Shown: one piece after another, positions 23,521 through 36,465 of the stretch
Position numbering within the stretch: position 1 is the stretch's first letter
Layout: every line of letters begins with the position of its first letter
Assembly (NCBI GenBank): GCA_947179485.1
Contig: OX359245.1
Location: forward strand, 65,893,067 to 65,957,066
DNA length: 64,000 nucleotides
Direction: 5' to 3'
Origin: Allacma fusca
Taxonomy: Eukaryota > Arthropoda > Collembola > Symphypleona > Sminthuridae
Notes under the pieces: generated by a model
Seen by the model: the letters and a program-made list of their open reading frames with translations, nothing else
What the model was told of the DNA's origin: nothing
Database searches by the model: none
Position numbers and translations under genes: made by a program

Positions 23521-24204
23521 TCAGCTTCTTGGGCTTTCAATTTTATGCAGTTCCTTGGCATGAGTCAATACTGCAATTATGGACAGCGCCTGGATTCCTG
23601 TGAAAATGGCAGTGATGACTACGTAGGTACCGAAATTCGAGTGGGAGTTGAGTCCCTGGTTAATTAGCACGGTGTAGGCTGTTGGCAGGGATGACAATAC
23701 TATAGTTTTCGACCACAAGCAGATATACTCTCGGCTTTCCTGTAAAAATCCCAGTAAATATTGACAATTAACACATAATCGTATTTTTTTTTTAAATTTT
23801 GAAACCCTAACCCATTAATAAAAAATACTTTAATAAACGCTTTTACGGAAAATTCCTCTTGACATCCCTCTACTCTTAAACTCACCTGCATGGATCCTAG
23901 TACAAAAACACATCCAGTGCACACAACGATCAAGTGTATGAAAATCAGCCCAATTATACTCCAAAATTGTAGTTCATCTGTACAGAAACAATTTGCGAAA
24001 GTAATTTCTCTTGTCAATTTATTTAAAATCAAATTTAAAAAAAACTTTGTATGTCCTTAAAGAAATAAACAAGCGAGCAGTTATTGTCGTACGACAATTC
24101 ATACCTAGGGGAAGATCAGGCGGCTCTCCATAGATAAAAAGATTAGGAAATATATTCTTCTGCAGAGCGAGGAACAGGTTTATTATTACAAATGTCGAGA
24201 AGAG
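23521..24204 (-). CDS. Unrecognised multi-pass membrane protein (unit B copy, 5' end not found)
   Basis: Exons 24105-24204, 23886-23977 and 23521-23739; GT-AG introns, consistent phases (1 then 0). The deduced 137-residue C-terminal part has four hydrophobic segments: FSTFVIINLFLAL; FWSIIGLIFIHLIVVCTGCVF; a segment around IVLSSLPTAYTVLI; and VVITAIFTGIQALSIIAVL. A short loop with PPDLPL separates the first two. I do not recognise the family. The first coding exon must lie upstream (right of 24204) and was not identified. The tail is frameshifted relative to the A copy (ELHKIESPRS, then stop), so even this copy may have a changed C-terminus. The A copy (5590-6345) is clearly broken, which suggests B is the functional one. 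Confidence 0.6.
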
Positions 24205-25351
24205 CTATTACAAGAAAAACAAATCACAAAAAATAAAACTGGATTTCCTTAATTTACAAGATTACAGACACTAATGTGAGCTCTCGTCGTAAGAGCACCC
24301 CTCGAAGTAACATTATTAAATATCCAAACTCGCCCCATGTTATGAAATGAGAAAAAATAATTATAAGCCTGCATATTTCATAAATACTTTTCCCACTGTC
24401 GAAATGCCTCATTAAAAGCCACCACTAATGGAGAGAGCTCACTGTAATTTTTCAGAGGAAAAAATTCATGTCCTTACTGTTTCGTAGGATACAATGACCA
24501 AGGTCATTTTACTCGACCTGTCCAAGATAAAGGACCAACCCATTGTGATTTTCTGACAAGTGTTAAAATCCCACAAAAAATATTTTACTAATTTGCAGTC
24601 ATCCTGCAGAAAATGTCACTGCTAAAATTCCGCGCTCAGGATGACAAAATAAAAGCGTGCATGCATAAGGAATTTCACAACAGTCAATAAAGCGTTTATG
24701 ACATCTGTTCACTAAACAATGACTTGAGGGGGGAAAAAAGTCATCAAACATCCATCAAATTTAAACAATTGCCTTTTGTTCCAGGCTAAAGGAAACTCGA
24801 TGGGAATTAAATTTAAGTTGTGTACAAATCTGTTCCCTACTAAATTTTTGTATGGGTTTCCCTCAGCAGGCCAACGTTACAATTTTACAAAGAGTACAAA
24901 GTCTATGTTGACAAAAAAAGTCTTTAACTGGGTACATACATTATATGTCTACATTACGTGTGCATGCTGAAGAGATAGGAATCACAATGAACAATAATCG
25001 CAATAATTTTTTTGACTTTCCAGCTTACAGCTCCACGTAAATACTTTAATCAGACTTATATCTTTCAACATCAGTGATCAGACTTGCCATAGTGTTACAA
25101 AAAAAATACAAAAATAAATTGAATTGAACTATATTTATTACGTATAGCGGCTCAAGGAGTTAGTATCTACCCGAACCAAAATTTAAAGCCCGTCTTGTTC
25201 CGATGGAGGGAGATAAAAGGGGCTTTGGAATTAGTTTTGAGGAAATAAATTCCCTTGGAGCTGAAACCGGTTCAAAAAATTTGACAATAGATTAAAATTT
25301 TGTAAATACAATTTTTTTTTCACTAAAAATTGGAAATTAAGTTTGGACTCA
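24205..25351. other. Unit B intergenic, no gene seen
   Basis: Alignable to A 6346-7493. May include the missing 5' exon of the membrane gene and the lipase 3' UTR. Confidence 0.4.
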
Positions 25352-27283
25352 CTAAGGAGAGCAGGGTTCTCCTAAAAGTGTGTAATCTTCCGAATGAAAG
25401 GGACAAGTCCCTTTTGAGGCTGAATTCAAATCATGGCAAGGATGCGCTCGGATTTCCTGCCCATGACTTAAAATAGATTCCCTCATTAGTTCAATCGCTC
25501 GTTTGTGGGAACATATACCTGGAAAAAATATTAAAAAATAAACAAAATTATTTAACAGTTTAAAAATTGCATTCTGAGTAATCCTCGTTGGCAGATTGAC
25601 AGTGACTTGCGCTCACAAATTTATTTAAATCTTTTTTATGTAAATATAATAGTTTATTAAAAAGATAATTCCGTAAAACGCTTTTAAACATACCAGATAG
25701 GGATTTAAAAAGCGCGCCCCATGATAATTTGAAGCACCCTGGTTGGCTAAATCCTCCATTAGGATAGAAATCCACATGACCCACGGGCTTCTTCATCCCC
25801 AATGCCCAAGCATGAGTGTGAATGGCATCGACAAAGTCCGCATCGTTCCGACTAATCGGCTGGAACTTCCCTCTAAAACAAGCCCGGCGAAAGGTTTCAA
25901 AGCAGGGACCTGCAGGATCCAATGCTGTGGTAATACAAAATACATCATACAGGATTATTTGTCATTATTCTAAAATTGAATGAAAAGAATATTTAAATAA
26001 ATTGTTTTTTTTTGTAGAGAACCTGTTATTCTAGCAACGGATCTGCCAAACCTAGTCTGAAGGTATCGGCCAGCATAGCCCATCACATGAGCCCCCAAAC
26101 TGTGCCCAATCAAATGAAAGTCCGAGAAATCCATCCCAAGCTCGTTGACTAGAAACTCAATCATGGCGCCGGTGGAGTTGCCCACGATTTCTGTATTACG
26201 GGCGGGCGGGAAATACAAACCGTGGTAGATCCTTTTCATGTAGGATCGGAACAGGCCGGACATCCCAGACCAATTGATGGAGATAATGTTAAGCGGTCGG
26301 TTTTTCCACGCCTCAAAATATGCTGCCAGGATCAGAATCCACATTGAATAGGTTGCAATTTCAAGATTAACATCTTAATCAACTAAATGTTGTTTGAAGG
26401 AATTTACAGAATTTTTGCCTGATAATTAAGGAAAGCAAACCTGGAATGAGCATTTTCCCTGGGCCTCGGCGGTAACTACTCATATAACCATGACATATGA
26501 TTTTTGTGGGGGCATCCGCATCGAAACCACTGTCCAGTAAATGCGTCACGTTTCCGATGTAAATTTGAGTCCCGTTATCGATCCCTGTGAAACTTCTGTA
26601 AAAATTCAGGTTTAACAAGCTTGAATTGACAATTTTTCACATACAATTTCCCCAATAAGATACTAAGATTCTGACGTAAATGTTTTCGGTATAAGTGATT
26701 CATCCTTTAAAACAAATTTTACCCTCTATTTCCAATTACCTCCACACTCCAAACGTTTTTATAAAATGTTGCATTTAAAATTTATACAAGTCTTCCCACC
26801 CGCTCTACAATAATTACGGCTCCATAAAATACAACGAAAACATTTACATGTTCTCCAATTAACTATAGCCATTAAATGTTCTTGAACGTACTCCATTCAC
26901 AAATCTCACATGGGAATTTCCCCAATAAAATTTTCGTCCTTGCGTCTCAATGCCACTGTCCAGGTTCTTTTACTATATGTATAAATAATGTGATAATAAT
27001 AGGAATATAAGCGTGGCTCTTACCCCGCATACAGCAAGAACCTAATGTTCCGATCGTCTCCGTCTGCCCCAACAGGCACGATAGTATTCTCACCCTCACT
27101 GTAAACCTCCGTCCCGATCTCCTCCGGACCCTCCGCGTACATCTCCTCAATGCCGTTAGTACCATTGAGGGCCGCAATCAGTAAAATATCCTCCGCCTCA
27201 TCAAAATGCTGGGACACCCGCCCCGAGTCACTCACCCACACAATGAGCACAAGATTTAGGAAAATGGCCCCCAAAATCCGCAT
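25352..27283 (-). CDS. Secreted pancreatic-lipase-like neutral lipase, intact (unit B lipase 2)
   Basis: Five exons: 27024-27283, 26441-26595, 26023-26322, 25694-25924, 25352-25518. GT-AG introns and phases match the lipase at 3399-5099, totalling 370 residues. The signal peptide is residues 1-20 ([15 protein letters not shown]). Then an acidic pro-region ([20 protein letters not shown]) precedes the lipase domain. The triad is complete: Ser213 in GHSLG, Asp241 in ALDPAGP, His320 in CSHKR. A Cys-rich tail ends ...EPCSP. Same exon-intron skeleton as lipase 1, so the two are old tandem duplicates that predate the A/B event. Predicted secreted triglyceride/phospholipid esterase. The start ATG is the one opening the signal peptide; no upstream exon is needed. 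Confidence 0.9.
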
Positions 27284-29115
27284 ATTTCCACCCGCACAAT
27301 TGGAACTCGAGCTTGGAAACAACAATTTCACATTTGCAGATCTCCTCAACCACGATGCATATAAAATATATCGTTGTTGTGACAATTTTGTCGGAATTGA
27401 AACTTTTACTCGAAACCGGTCCGTTGCATTCTTTAATAACGCCTCAAACACACACACACACACAATACACAAACACATACAAACACACACACACAATCAC
27501 TCCACTCCACTTCCTCTTCCTTCAATGGTAGTATAAAAATAGTGAAACTCAAGTCTGAAGTCACAAATAGAAAACGTTCACATCACATGCATAAAATTTT
27601 GACTTGCACTAAATAACACGACCCTAAGGACTAAATGTCCCTCTCCTGCTCGACGCACTGGCGTCCAAGTCCTTTAAACTCCATTTAAATGTTATGAGCA
27701 GCTCCTCACGAGAGCCCACTGATTCTTCACACTGATTCTGAGAGAATTGATCGGGGAGGCTTGGACAGTCGAGAATGTGCTCTGACTCAGAGGTTTCAGG
27801 TTACAATCATAATACTGTAAGCCTTGTGCTCATATCAATCTTGCTAGTCTTGAGAGCTGCCCTGTTGTATGAATGAGCAAGGGCTTGCTTTAATAATAAT
27901 AATTATAGGTTGAGAATTTACAAAGCATAAATTCTCACTCACAGTTCGAGGATCTTCAAAATCGAAATAAATAATGCTCTCCTTCTCTGTCAACTCTGTT
28001 GAAGCAGGTGGAATTATTATATTTTTCCCAGAGAGTTGAGATAGAGCACATGTGAGCTCCAACTACTATAACTCCTAATACTTTTAATTAACGTGTGTGT
28101 GGACAGTTGAAAAGGTGAAGGAATTAGGTGACGTCATGGGGCTTGCTTTGCTGAGAGTGAAATCGTGGTTATTCCAAATTACACGTCAAGAGTGTATATT
28201 TCCATGGATGCTTTATACTATTACTATATCTATATATATGCACAGTATATATAAATTTCTTTTGAATTGTAAATTCATGGGATTCTGGGATATGTCTTTG
28301 TACTTGGATGGTGATGGCCTTGTTAAAAAATTTTTTTCTAGCTTTTTGGGATATCTATCTTGTTGTCTGAGAAGTAAAAACTGGTACTAAAAAAATTGAT
28401 CCAGTTTGTTCCCTTGTGTGAGTCTATATTGCAGATGTAAAAATCAGCTAGCGTCTGTTTATATGGGATTGCTCATGGCATTGATATAGCGTGAATAATT
28501 CTTGTGTGCACAAGGTAAGCAAATCCTAAGGACATGCTGAACCATTGAGGCATGCAAAAAAAAAATTTCCTGGGGGGAAAATATCAGTAGTTCAGCTCTA
28601 CACACACACACATTCACACACACACACACACACACATTCACAGAGACACATACACACACACACACGCATACAATAGCAATGCAAAAGGAGTCAAGTCCTC
28701 TCTCTCTCTCACTCAGCATGTGTGAGAATTCATGATCTATGTTTTTGCATAAATAATACTTGTACTACCATAAAATATGTGTCATTAGCTTAAATTGTTA
28801 TGTGCTCAAGAGTAGGAGCCGAGATAAAATAAATAATGTAAAACATTTACTAATTCCCTCCAAACCTTCCCACATATTTACTCCAGATTTCCCATATTGT
28901 GGTTTTCTCTTATTCTCTGCATGATAGGCGTCCCTGCACATTGGTGTGGTTTAATCATCCCCAGGATTTAATGCTAAGGATTTCCATCAGCTTTTTACAT
29001 ACATATGCACATAACAAATACTAGTTATAATAAATAGTCCCAGGTGTTTGGATATTTTCCTAACCCTTATGAATCTCTGCGTATGGGTTTGCTGTAAAGT
29101 CGGAAATAAATGTCA
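27284..29115. other. Unit B-only intergenic region with two CA-rich microsatellites
   Basis: Absent from unit A (deleted there). CA/GT-rich tracts at 27449-27496 and 28599-28675. A possible small minus-strand exon around 27955-28012 (acceptor TTCAACAG, donor GTGAGT) encodes LTEKESIIYFDFEDPRT, but nothing supports it further. Confidence 0.5.
28599..28675. repeat. (CA)n microsatellite, interrupted
   Basis: Long CA runs broken by TTCACA and GAGACA units. A similar tract is at 27449-27496. Simple sequence. Confidence 0.95.
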
Positions 29116-32100
29116 AAACATTTACAGTAATAGCATTCCTACTTATTAAAAATCATTTACGAGGGATCCGTTAAGAAGGAGGATTTTCTGTAAAAAACAA
29201 TATTTTGCTGCATTTAAATACCCCACAGGGCAAAGTCTTGTTTTTGTATGATGGGAAATGTTGAGCCACATTTTGTCTCTATATAGTAAAGCTCCTGAAG
29301 GAAAATACTTTATTCTGCACAGTGCATGAGAATTATGTGCATATATAAAGCTCCATATTTAAACGTTCACTCTGCCTTGGCAAAATATTTTTTGGCATTT
29401 TTTTTTCAAATACTAAGTTCCACTAGCTTTTGCATCTTGATTGTTTTCCTGTATTAAATTGTAAGCCCAGTTGTCCGTGGGAACAAAAGCAGAAAAGAAA
29501 TTCGATTCGAGGAAGATGGGATTAGTCAGTCATAGGTTTCTATACAGACTCTGTACCCACACGGGTCTATCACACTAATGGGATTTTGATATGTTTGCTT
29601 GTGACGCGGATGATCATCATTGAGCCATGCTTTTGACAGTAGCTACCGCATGCATGTTAATTAACCTTGAACTCACAGTCGGATATGTGTGCTTAAGCTC
29701 ATTAGATTTAAGTACTACATGCTCTTAAATGTAGAACTTAATCCTCTTATTGTAAGAGCCCTCACGAATCGTCCACAATGTTTAGGAATGATCACAAAAT
29801 GCTTCCTATGATTGTAATGCTTTATACATACAAGTGCTTATTTTCACACATTTTTCGAATTATACTCGCATTAGTTCCCTCAGGTCGGATTCTGTGTAGA
29901 TACAGTGTGAGCTCTGTTTGTGAGAGACTCTTACATTGTACCTTGTGCTTGTTCAGGGAAATCATTCCCGTGCGATTCAATACAATAATATTAATGTTTA
30001 AAATGAATTGCTCAGATAATTTATACATTGCTCTGCCTTTGGGGGCACTCTGAGAAAGAGAGAGATACTTACAGATTATGTATAGAGTTATGGTCGAAGT
30101 CTAAATGATGGGTGGGAGGTCTTTCGTTAATTAACATTTAATGTGTGAATATGCTGTAGCTATAATCCCGCCCCTTCATAGTTGTCATGACACAAGTTGG
30201 AGCGTAATTTATTCCAGTCGTTTGTTTACAATGAAGGTAAAACAGTTACATTACACTAATGTGTACTCCTGGCCTTCAGGTACAGATTTAACTTGCTCAA
30301 CAAGTTTTGGGGTTAGCATGGTATAAATATATTGTTCCAATATGTGCCTCCTTATATTTCTCGGCTTATGTAACTAAATACAATTTAATGTTGTGCGTAT
30401 GTATATTTGTACGCATCATTTGCTTTGTGACTGAGGTTAGGGCATTGTATAGCTCAGAACTTGATTGTGGGATCTCTGTAAGTGCTTTTGATCCTTCCTC
30501 ATATGATTTATTCTACAAGTTGTTGAGCTCCAGATGCTGCTGACAAGACTGATAATAAAAAGTATACCCACTGTAAAAGTCGGAACGTTACGCTGTTGCT
30601 AATCAATTTAGCTGGGAATTGTAGAAGCAATGGTAGAAATTGAGGGCAATTCCGCTTTCTGAAATATTTTATGGGTAATGTAACAGGTATATTTATGGTT
30701 TCCGGCTTGGACGAGCCCGCCCAATACATGTCAAATGGGATAAAAATATACAGTATGGGACGTCAACATTTCATGTACGAAAACACACATTCAAGTGTAA
30801 TTAAATAAATGTGTGTAGCAAAATTATAATGACATATTCAGCAGTCAACAATGAGCTTGCATGGATCACGGCAGATACATTGTTTACAACTTGCATATGG
30901 GATTATGGCATGAAATTGGAGGATTCGTTGGAGGCGGATTGTTTACGTTGGATGGAATGTTAGGAGGTTTTTTTTCTTTTCCGAATGTCACTCCAATACG
31001 GACTGCAAGACTTTTTAATATCCCCTTATTTATAAGGGGAAACTATTTTAAAAAATTACCACTTCCAAAAAATTTTCAAAAATCTGATGATGTTTTCTTT
31101 TCCACGCAATTTCTTCCGCTCTGACCATGAATCCATGATGTGGGACAAATTTTTGAACTTTTAGGTTGTTAGAATATATCTTACAAAATATTGTCAACTG
31201 GCAAAAATGAGATTTTCTTATTGACTTTAATATGTTAAATTTTAATTTGTACAGCGAGGAGGACCCAATTAAAAATTTGAAAACATTTGAGATCCATTTG
31301 ACAAAAAGAAAAATGTATAATTTAAAAGAATCGATAATTTTTGCAAAAAAAAAAACCGACTTCACCTTTCGTTTTACTGCTGCCAATTTTTCAACCTTAT
31401 TTTTTTTCTAAGATACTAATATTTTGCAAAATGATGTCGTAGGAATCCATGCCTGAAGCATTTAACACTAATATGCTCAGTAGTAGGAATGACGTAATAT
31501 TTAGGTCAATCCTGAGAATATAGTTTACCCCTTAAATGTTCATACAGTGAATTTCCTATATATTGGTTTCCTCTTAAACAGCATTCCCTTTATAGGAGCA
31601 AGATTAAAATTTCCCTAGGATTACATTTACATTACATTGTAGTAAGATATAGTGGCATCCCCATATATTTTGGCAAGTATTTTATCATCCCTTGGGAACA
31701 CTTTATATAGGAAATTCGCTGCACCTGTGTTGATGTACCTAAATGAAAACAATGTGCGTTAACAGTCCTTTTCAGTAAATCTGATCATCATGGTAAAAAA
31801 TTTTTTTTTTAGAAAATAATTTTCCTAAAACACTAATGATCATGGGATTCGAGCAGAGAAACGTTTTCGAACAAATCATTCTGAAATAAAAGTAACAAAT
31901 TATTTTATATTGTCAATGGTGACGTGTGGAGTAAATGCATAAAATAATTGCAGTGATGTTTACCACAATAATGCGATGGAAGTGGTTGTTTTAAATCTCT
32001 CACAGACGTGTCAAAAAAGTTCATCAATTGATATGATTACTGGTTTGAGACGTTCTTGAAATCAGAAATAGTAGTACACAAGTGTTGTTTAAAATCAGTT

Positions 32101-32579
32101 GTTTAAAAAAAAAGTATAAAATTCAAACAATTCAAATGCTCTAATAAAGTTTGAATTGATATTTGAATTGAAAGTCCAAAATACACAGAGCTGCAAGAAC
32201 TTTTTCCCTCACGAAGCCACCTTTCAAAGACTAATGTTCTAAATAAACCGAATTACTGTGGAAATTTTTTTGTCACTTTCTTTTGGAATAACCTTACCAG
32301 AAATATCAATTCTGGTCATGGAATTCCGTTCGAAATATTCCACAGCAGCAGACGAACTTGAAAAATACCGCATACGTTTGCTGTAAATGTACTCTCGTAA
32401 CCGTCACATGCCAACTATACAATTATAATAATGCACAGATGCAGGGATAATAATCTGTTCTACAACCGGAGGTACTACTAGTCTAAAAACGCCAGCTTGA
32501 TTTTCATTCAGATTGCTGCAAACAATTCTGCAACTTGAACAATCTTATTTAGATGAAACGAGACAGTAATAAAGGCAAA
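29116..32579. other. Unit B copy of the IR 3' flank and spacer
   Basis: Sequence 30000-30900 matches A 10290-11640 and the IR-linked copy 38330-39240. Around 30885-30950 a relic of the receptor's last codons is visible by alignment (GGGATTATGGCATGAAATTGG.GGA). From 31740 to 32545 it matches A 11640-11952. A short palindrome TCCCCTTATTTATAAGGGGA is at 31020. No intact gene. Confidence 0.6.
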
Positions 32580-34966
32580 TTAATATTTCCTTTGCGCATA
32601 CCAGCGGAGTAGGCCAAAAATCATGCTCACCACACCCATGAGCAGGAAACACAAACTGCTATAGTATATTTTGCGATATCTGAAATAAACAATTGCATTT
32701 GTAATACAAATTTAATTAAATGATATAAATTGAGACCATGCATAATTTTTTAGAGAACGCACCTCATAAAATTTTTCCTCGCAGTTGGCAAGTCCTCATC
32801 TTTCTCTTTACAAGCGTAGCATCTATAACCGTAAATACAGTTTTTGAGGTACTTGCGCATGTCTACTCCTTGAATATCGAAATTAAAATCATCCTGATCA
32901 GCTGGACTCAATTGTTTAAACAAGTCTGCGGTATTGCTCGTTTTAAACGAAAAGTATGTTCTTTGCACAAATTCAAGAGACACCCCCATTTCTCGGATTT
33001 TCTTGTAAGTTCGCAACAGGCTAACCCTAATGCAATAAACAGACAACTTTTAAAACATTCCCAAATTCATTTTTAATTATTCCAGTATTTGCATTCCTTA
33101 CTTCGATTTCCTCTGCTTCAACCTGTTTAGGCAATCTAAGAGCAATGCTGGTAGGTAGTGGAGGAAGAAGTTTAGAATTGTAAACACAAGCCAACTTCTC
33201 ACAAATACAATCGATGGGTACCAGAATATCTCATTCAACGGAGTTTCCCCACAGGATTCCAGTACCGTTTGACGCAATTTCGTTAAAACCACTGGATGTT
33301 CCGTGCTAGGAACAGTTGTAAACCTTCAAATTATTCTTGTCATCGGAACCCGAACCCAAGCGATAGCCAGCTGCTAACGTAAGATTAACTACATGATCTA
33401 TCGGAACTGCATCAAGAGTTCCTCGTTCATTTGTGTAGCAGCAACGTACAATTCCTTTGGCAACTCCAACGAAAAATCCTCCTGGCCCATTGAAGTTGTC
33501 AATCCAACCTGGAAATGGTTCCCGTTCTGCACCAGTCACTGGTAATATTTTTAAAAGATGGTCATAATTTGAAACACTCAAGAACATTCCCGATTTGGCA
33601 TTTTAACAGAATTGTAGTACTCACCAATCGCTGGTCTAACGATGCAAACTGGTATGTCAGTTCGGGCTTCCTGGACCAAAATTTCCGCCAGATGCTTGGT
33701 AAATGTGTAGTGCATTTTCTTTTCTCCAGTCAATCTGAATATAAACCCAGTTTTTCATTTTTATACGAATTTATAAGTATTTCACTTTACCCCTGATAAC
33801 GTACCACGAGTCCGTAAATTAAAGCAATGCGGCAAATTTTAATTTCCTGGCGCGAAGTCATGTATGTACATTTTATTTTTTATCTAGTCGACGAAAATGT
33901 AGATCCATGTGAAATAAATTACATGCACTTTGTTTTGATTTTAAACAGTATCGATAACCCAATTATAATGAAATAAATTTGGATTTTCATCGATGACGTA
34001 CCATTTCACAGGCTATCTTGAAATGATTGCTAAATCATAAAAGACTGCACCATGCACCGTGTTACCATAAATAATACTATTTACCGCACTTGAAAGACAC
34101 ATCATAGTGACACATGAGAAATCTTAAAAAATTAATCCTCAGTCAAAATTTACTTCATGGCAATGGAATCCACTACATCTGCTGGCAACCCAGAGTATAG
34201 CTTGATTGCAAGGTGAGGGTCAACATCGTGAGGATAGACTTCTTCCCCGATTTCTCTTCTCTCACAATTGGAAAATGCAGTTGAAACATATACAAAGGCC
34301 TGTTCATGTATTTAAAAAATTCCATCAAAATTTAATTTCTGGAACATTGTAAGAATAAATCCTTCCTGAATCTAACCTTTAAAATCTCAAGCTTCTTCGA
34401 CCACTCAATCACATTTTTGGTACCTTCAGTATTAGATTTCAACAACTCTTTTAATCCCGCATTGAACTTGACATTTGCAGCCGAATGAAACACAATGGAT
34501 ACATTTGATTTCAAAATTGACGTCTCTTCTAAGCTTATGCCCAATCCATTTAGGGTTATATCTCCATCAACAGCAACAACTTTCTGGAATAATCCCTCCG
34601 TATTGGGACATTGACGGATTTTATCAAATAACTGTCAAAAAAAGAAACGGGGTTTGTCAACTCACAAATAAGAATCTGATTAGGTTTTTTTTTTAATTGT
34701 GCGAACAAGTGGTATATTAGCAAAACAACGATCTATAGTGACTGTATATCAATTTAAACTTATACCTTCTCTTGCAAAATAACTTGTAATCGCTCTTCCG
34801 CACTTTGACTTTTCTTAGCCCGAATGAGGACATAAATACGTTCAATTTCTGGACAGCCCCTTAACAATTTTTCAACAATACATTTCCCCACAAATCCTGT
34901 AGCTCCAGTGATAAAAACCGTTTTATTAGCATAGAATTGAGACAAGGAGATGTAATTTTCGGACAC
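32580..34966 (-). CDS. Fatty acyl-CoA reductase (one frame lesion; 5' start uncertain)
   Basis: Eight exons: 34766-34966, 34377-34631, 34154-34299, 33625-33733, about 33306-33538, 33102-33301, 32763-33026, 32580-32679. The N-terminal Rossmann motif TGATGFVG and the SDR active-site YTFTK (Y-x3-K) are present; the substrate/sterile domain follows (FVGVAKGIVRCC, VPIDHVVNLTLAAGY) and the FAR_C region ends in a membrane helix (SSLCFLLMGVVSMIFGLL). It reduces fatty acyl-CoA to fatty alcohol with NADPH at ER or peroxisomal membranes, feeding waxes or pheromones. Oddities: the first exon has no ATG in frame (GTG at 34966, stop upstream), so a start exon is missing; between YNCS and TEHPVV a one-base excess creates TAG at about 33303. 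The gene may be broken or the base may be an error. Confidence 0.8.
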
Positions 34967-35780
34967 CTTTTTTGTGTAAGGTGCTTAACCCTAAATGTGG
35001 AATAAACTCGATCAATGCGTTACACCACTCTGTATTTGTAAAACCGCCGATTTAGGTGATTCATGTGGTTTTATATTCTCGATATCACCCTTCTTGCTCC
35101 AAATTTGAACTGCACAGTTGTTCAGGTCCAGAGTCCATCCTGTAATAATAACTGCAGCCTTTTTATTAATATGTAAGCAGGGAAACGATAAGGTACTTTT
35201 TGAAACAGTGTCGTTTTTGTAAAGCAATTGCTTGCTGTTTACAGATTCGACTTACTAAATGTGTTGTAGTTTCCCATATCACTATGTACCTACATCAAAT
35301 ATTGAGGTCGCCAGGACAGTTTTGAATGACTTAAACGTGAATGAAATTCACGATCAGGTAGAAAATTTTACGACTGTATGCGTACATTTTTTTAAATAAC
35401 TTCGCAGATCCTAAATCCATCCTGTTTCGCATGCAATGAAAACACATCTAAGAAATCATTAAATTTCCCATTTGTAATTTGTAAATTTGTATTTGTTGGC
35501 ATTTAGAAATATGATGCCAATAGTTTTTTCCTAGGTGGTACATACCAGTGATTAGAGATTAATTTCAGATAATTCTTCCACTTTCCGCAAAACAAAAAAA
35601 CAGCAATTTACTCAAAATGGAAAGAGTATTTCGTAATTTTTCTATTAAACGTGGCGGCGGCATTGGGTTGGAAGCATGTACATATCCTCCCGTTGGAATA
35701 GCTTTTGAAAGAAATGTATTTATTTATATGGGATCTTTAAGTGGAGGGATCACACCATTTAAATGATGACGATTAAAGCA
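34967..35780. other. Spacer upstream of FAR; one short plus-strand ORF
   Basis: A 49-codon plus-strand ORF (35617-35766; MERVFRNFSIKRGGG...) has an ATG but no recognisable family. Otherwise AT-rich with no coding evidence. The FAR start exon may be here. Confidence 0.3.
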
Positions 35781-35967
35781 TTAATATTGAGGGAATTCCA
35801 CCCAAGGAGTTACAACCACGTATTTCCCACTATTGTTTCCAAAACTGCAATTCAACCCAGGCATGTCCAGCATTCGAAGTCTAGCCTTCAAAGAAGGGTT
35901 CATTGATGACGGTTGACCGAATTTTAAGCCCAGAGAAGGAATACGGAAGTTAGGCTTGAAATTTGAG
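35781..35967 (-). CDS. Unrecognised C-terminal exon or ORF
   Basis: An open frame of about 60 codons ending in TAA at 35781-35783. It has protein-like composition: FRIPSLGLKFGQPSS, RLRMLDMPGLNCSFGN, VVVTPWVEFPQY. A stop lies in frame just upstream (near 35981), so it must start at a splice acceptor (a candidate AG at about 35970) or be a relic. The neighbouring frame just upstream also looks coding (PPTSFGKFYEAFPQ), suggesting a frameshift or an unseen intron. I do not recognise the family. Confidence 0.3.
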
Positions 35968-36465
35968 GGAAGGCTTCATAAAATTTACCAAAACTGGTAG
36001 GCGGAGGAACGGCGGGTAAGAATTATTATTACCCTTCAGATGTATTAAAAGATCCATGTTAATGATGCCTGATGCATAAAATATAAGATAGAACTGCGAA
36101 CGTTGTTAAATATTTTCATGAACTTTCTTTATCACATTCGTTCGTGGCGATGCTGTTGATCAAAACTACTTCGTTTTCAAAATTCTTGCACGTTTTGATA
36201 CCATTTTATAATAAATGAAGGCTCGAAATTAAGGAAGGCTGTTTTTGAACTGCTCTGTGAAGGTGTGAGGGAAGACCATTTCATTTGGACAGCTCTGGTT
36301 CAACCTAGTTCCCTGTGAATCCAGCAATCTGCCCCAATTAGATAGGTTACCCTGGACGCCACGGTATGTCCCAATTTTAATTATTGTAAACGTATAGTAA
36401 TTACAAGGAAGGATGTCGGAGAGGTCCAGACTGGCAATAAAATTAAATGTTCAAAAATTATCTTA

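Larger units (their letters stand above)
20490..34966. repeat. Segmental duplication unit B (more complete copy)
   Basis: Direct-repeat partner of unit A; see that entry for anchors. B lacks the three transposon insertions of A, and it carries a 3-kb stretch (26090-29115) that A lost, including lipase exons 1-2. The divergence by eye is moderate (roughly 10-20 percent in spacers, less in exons), so the duplication is not recent. Confidence 0.9.

Noticed and set aside
27313-27536. Frames over the CA repeat near 27450-27500
   Set aside because: Simple-sequence translation (HTHTHT) and antisense of lipase exon 1.
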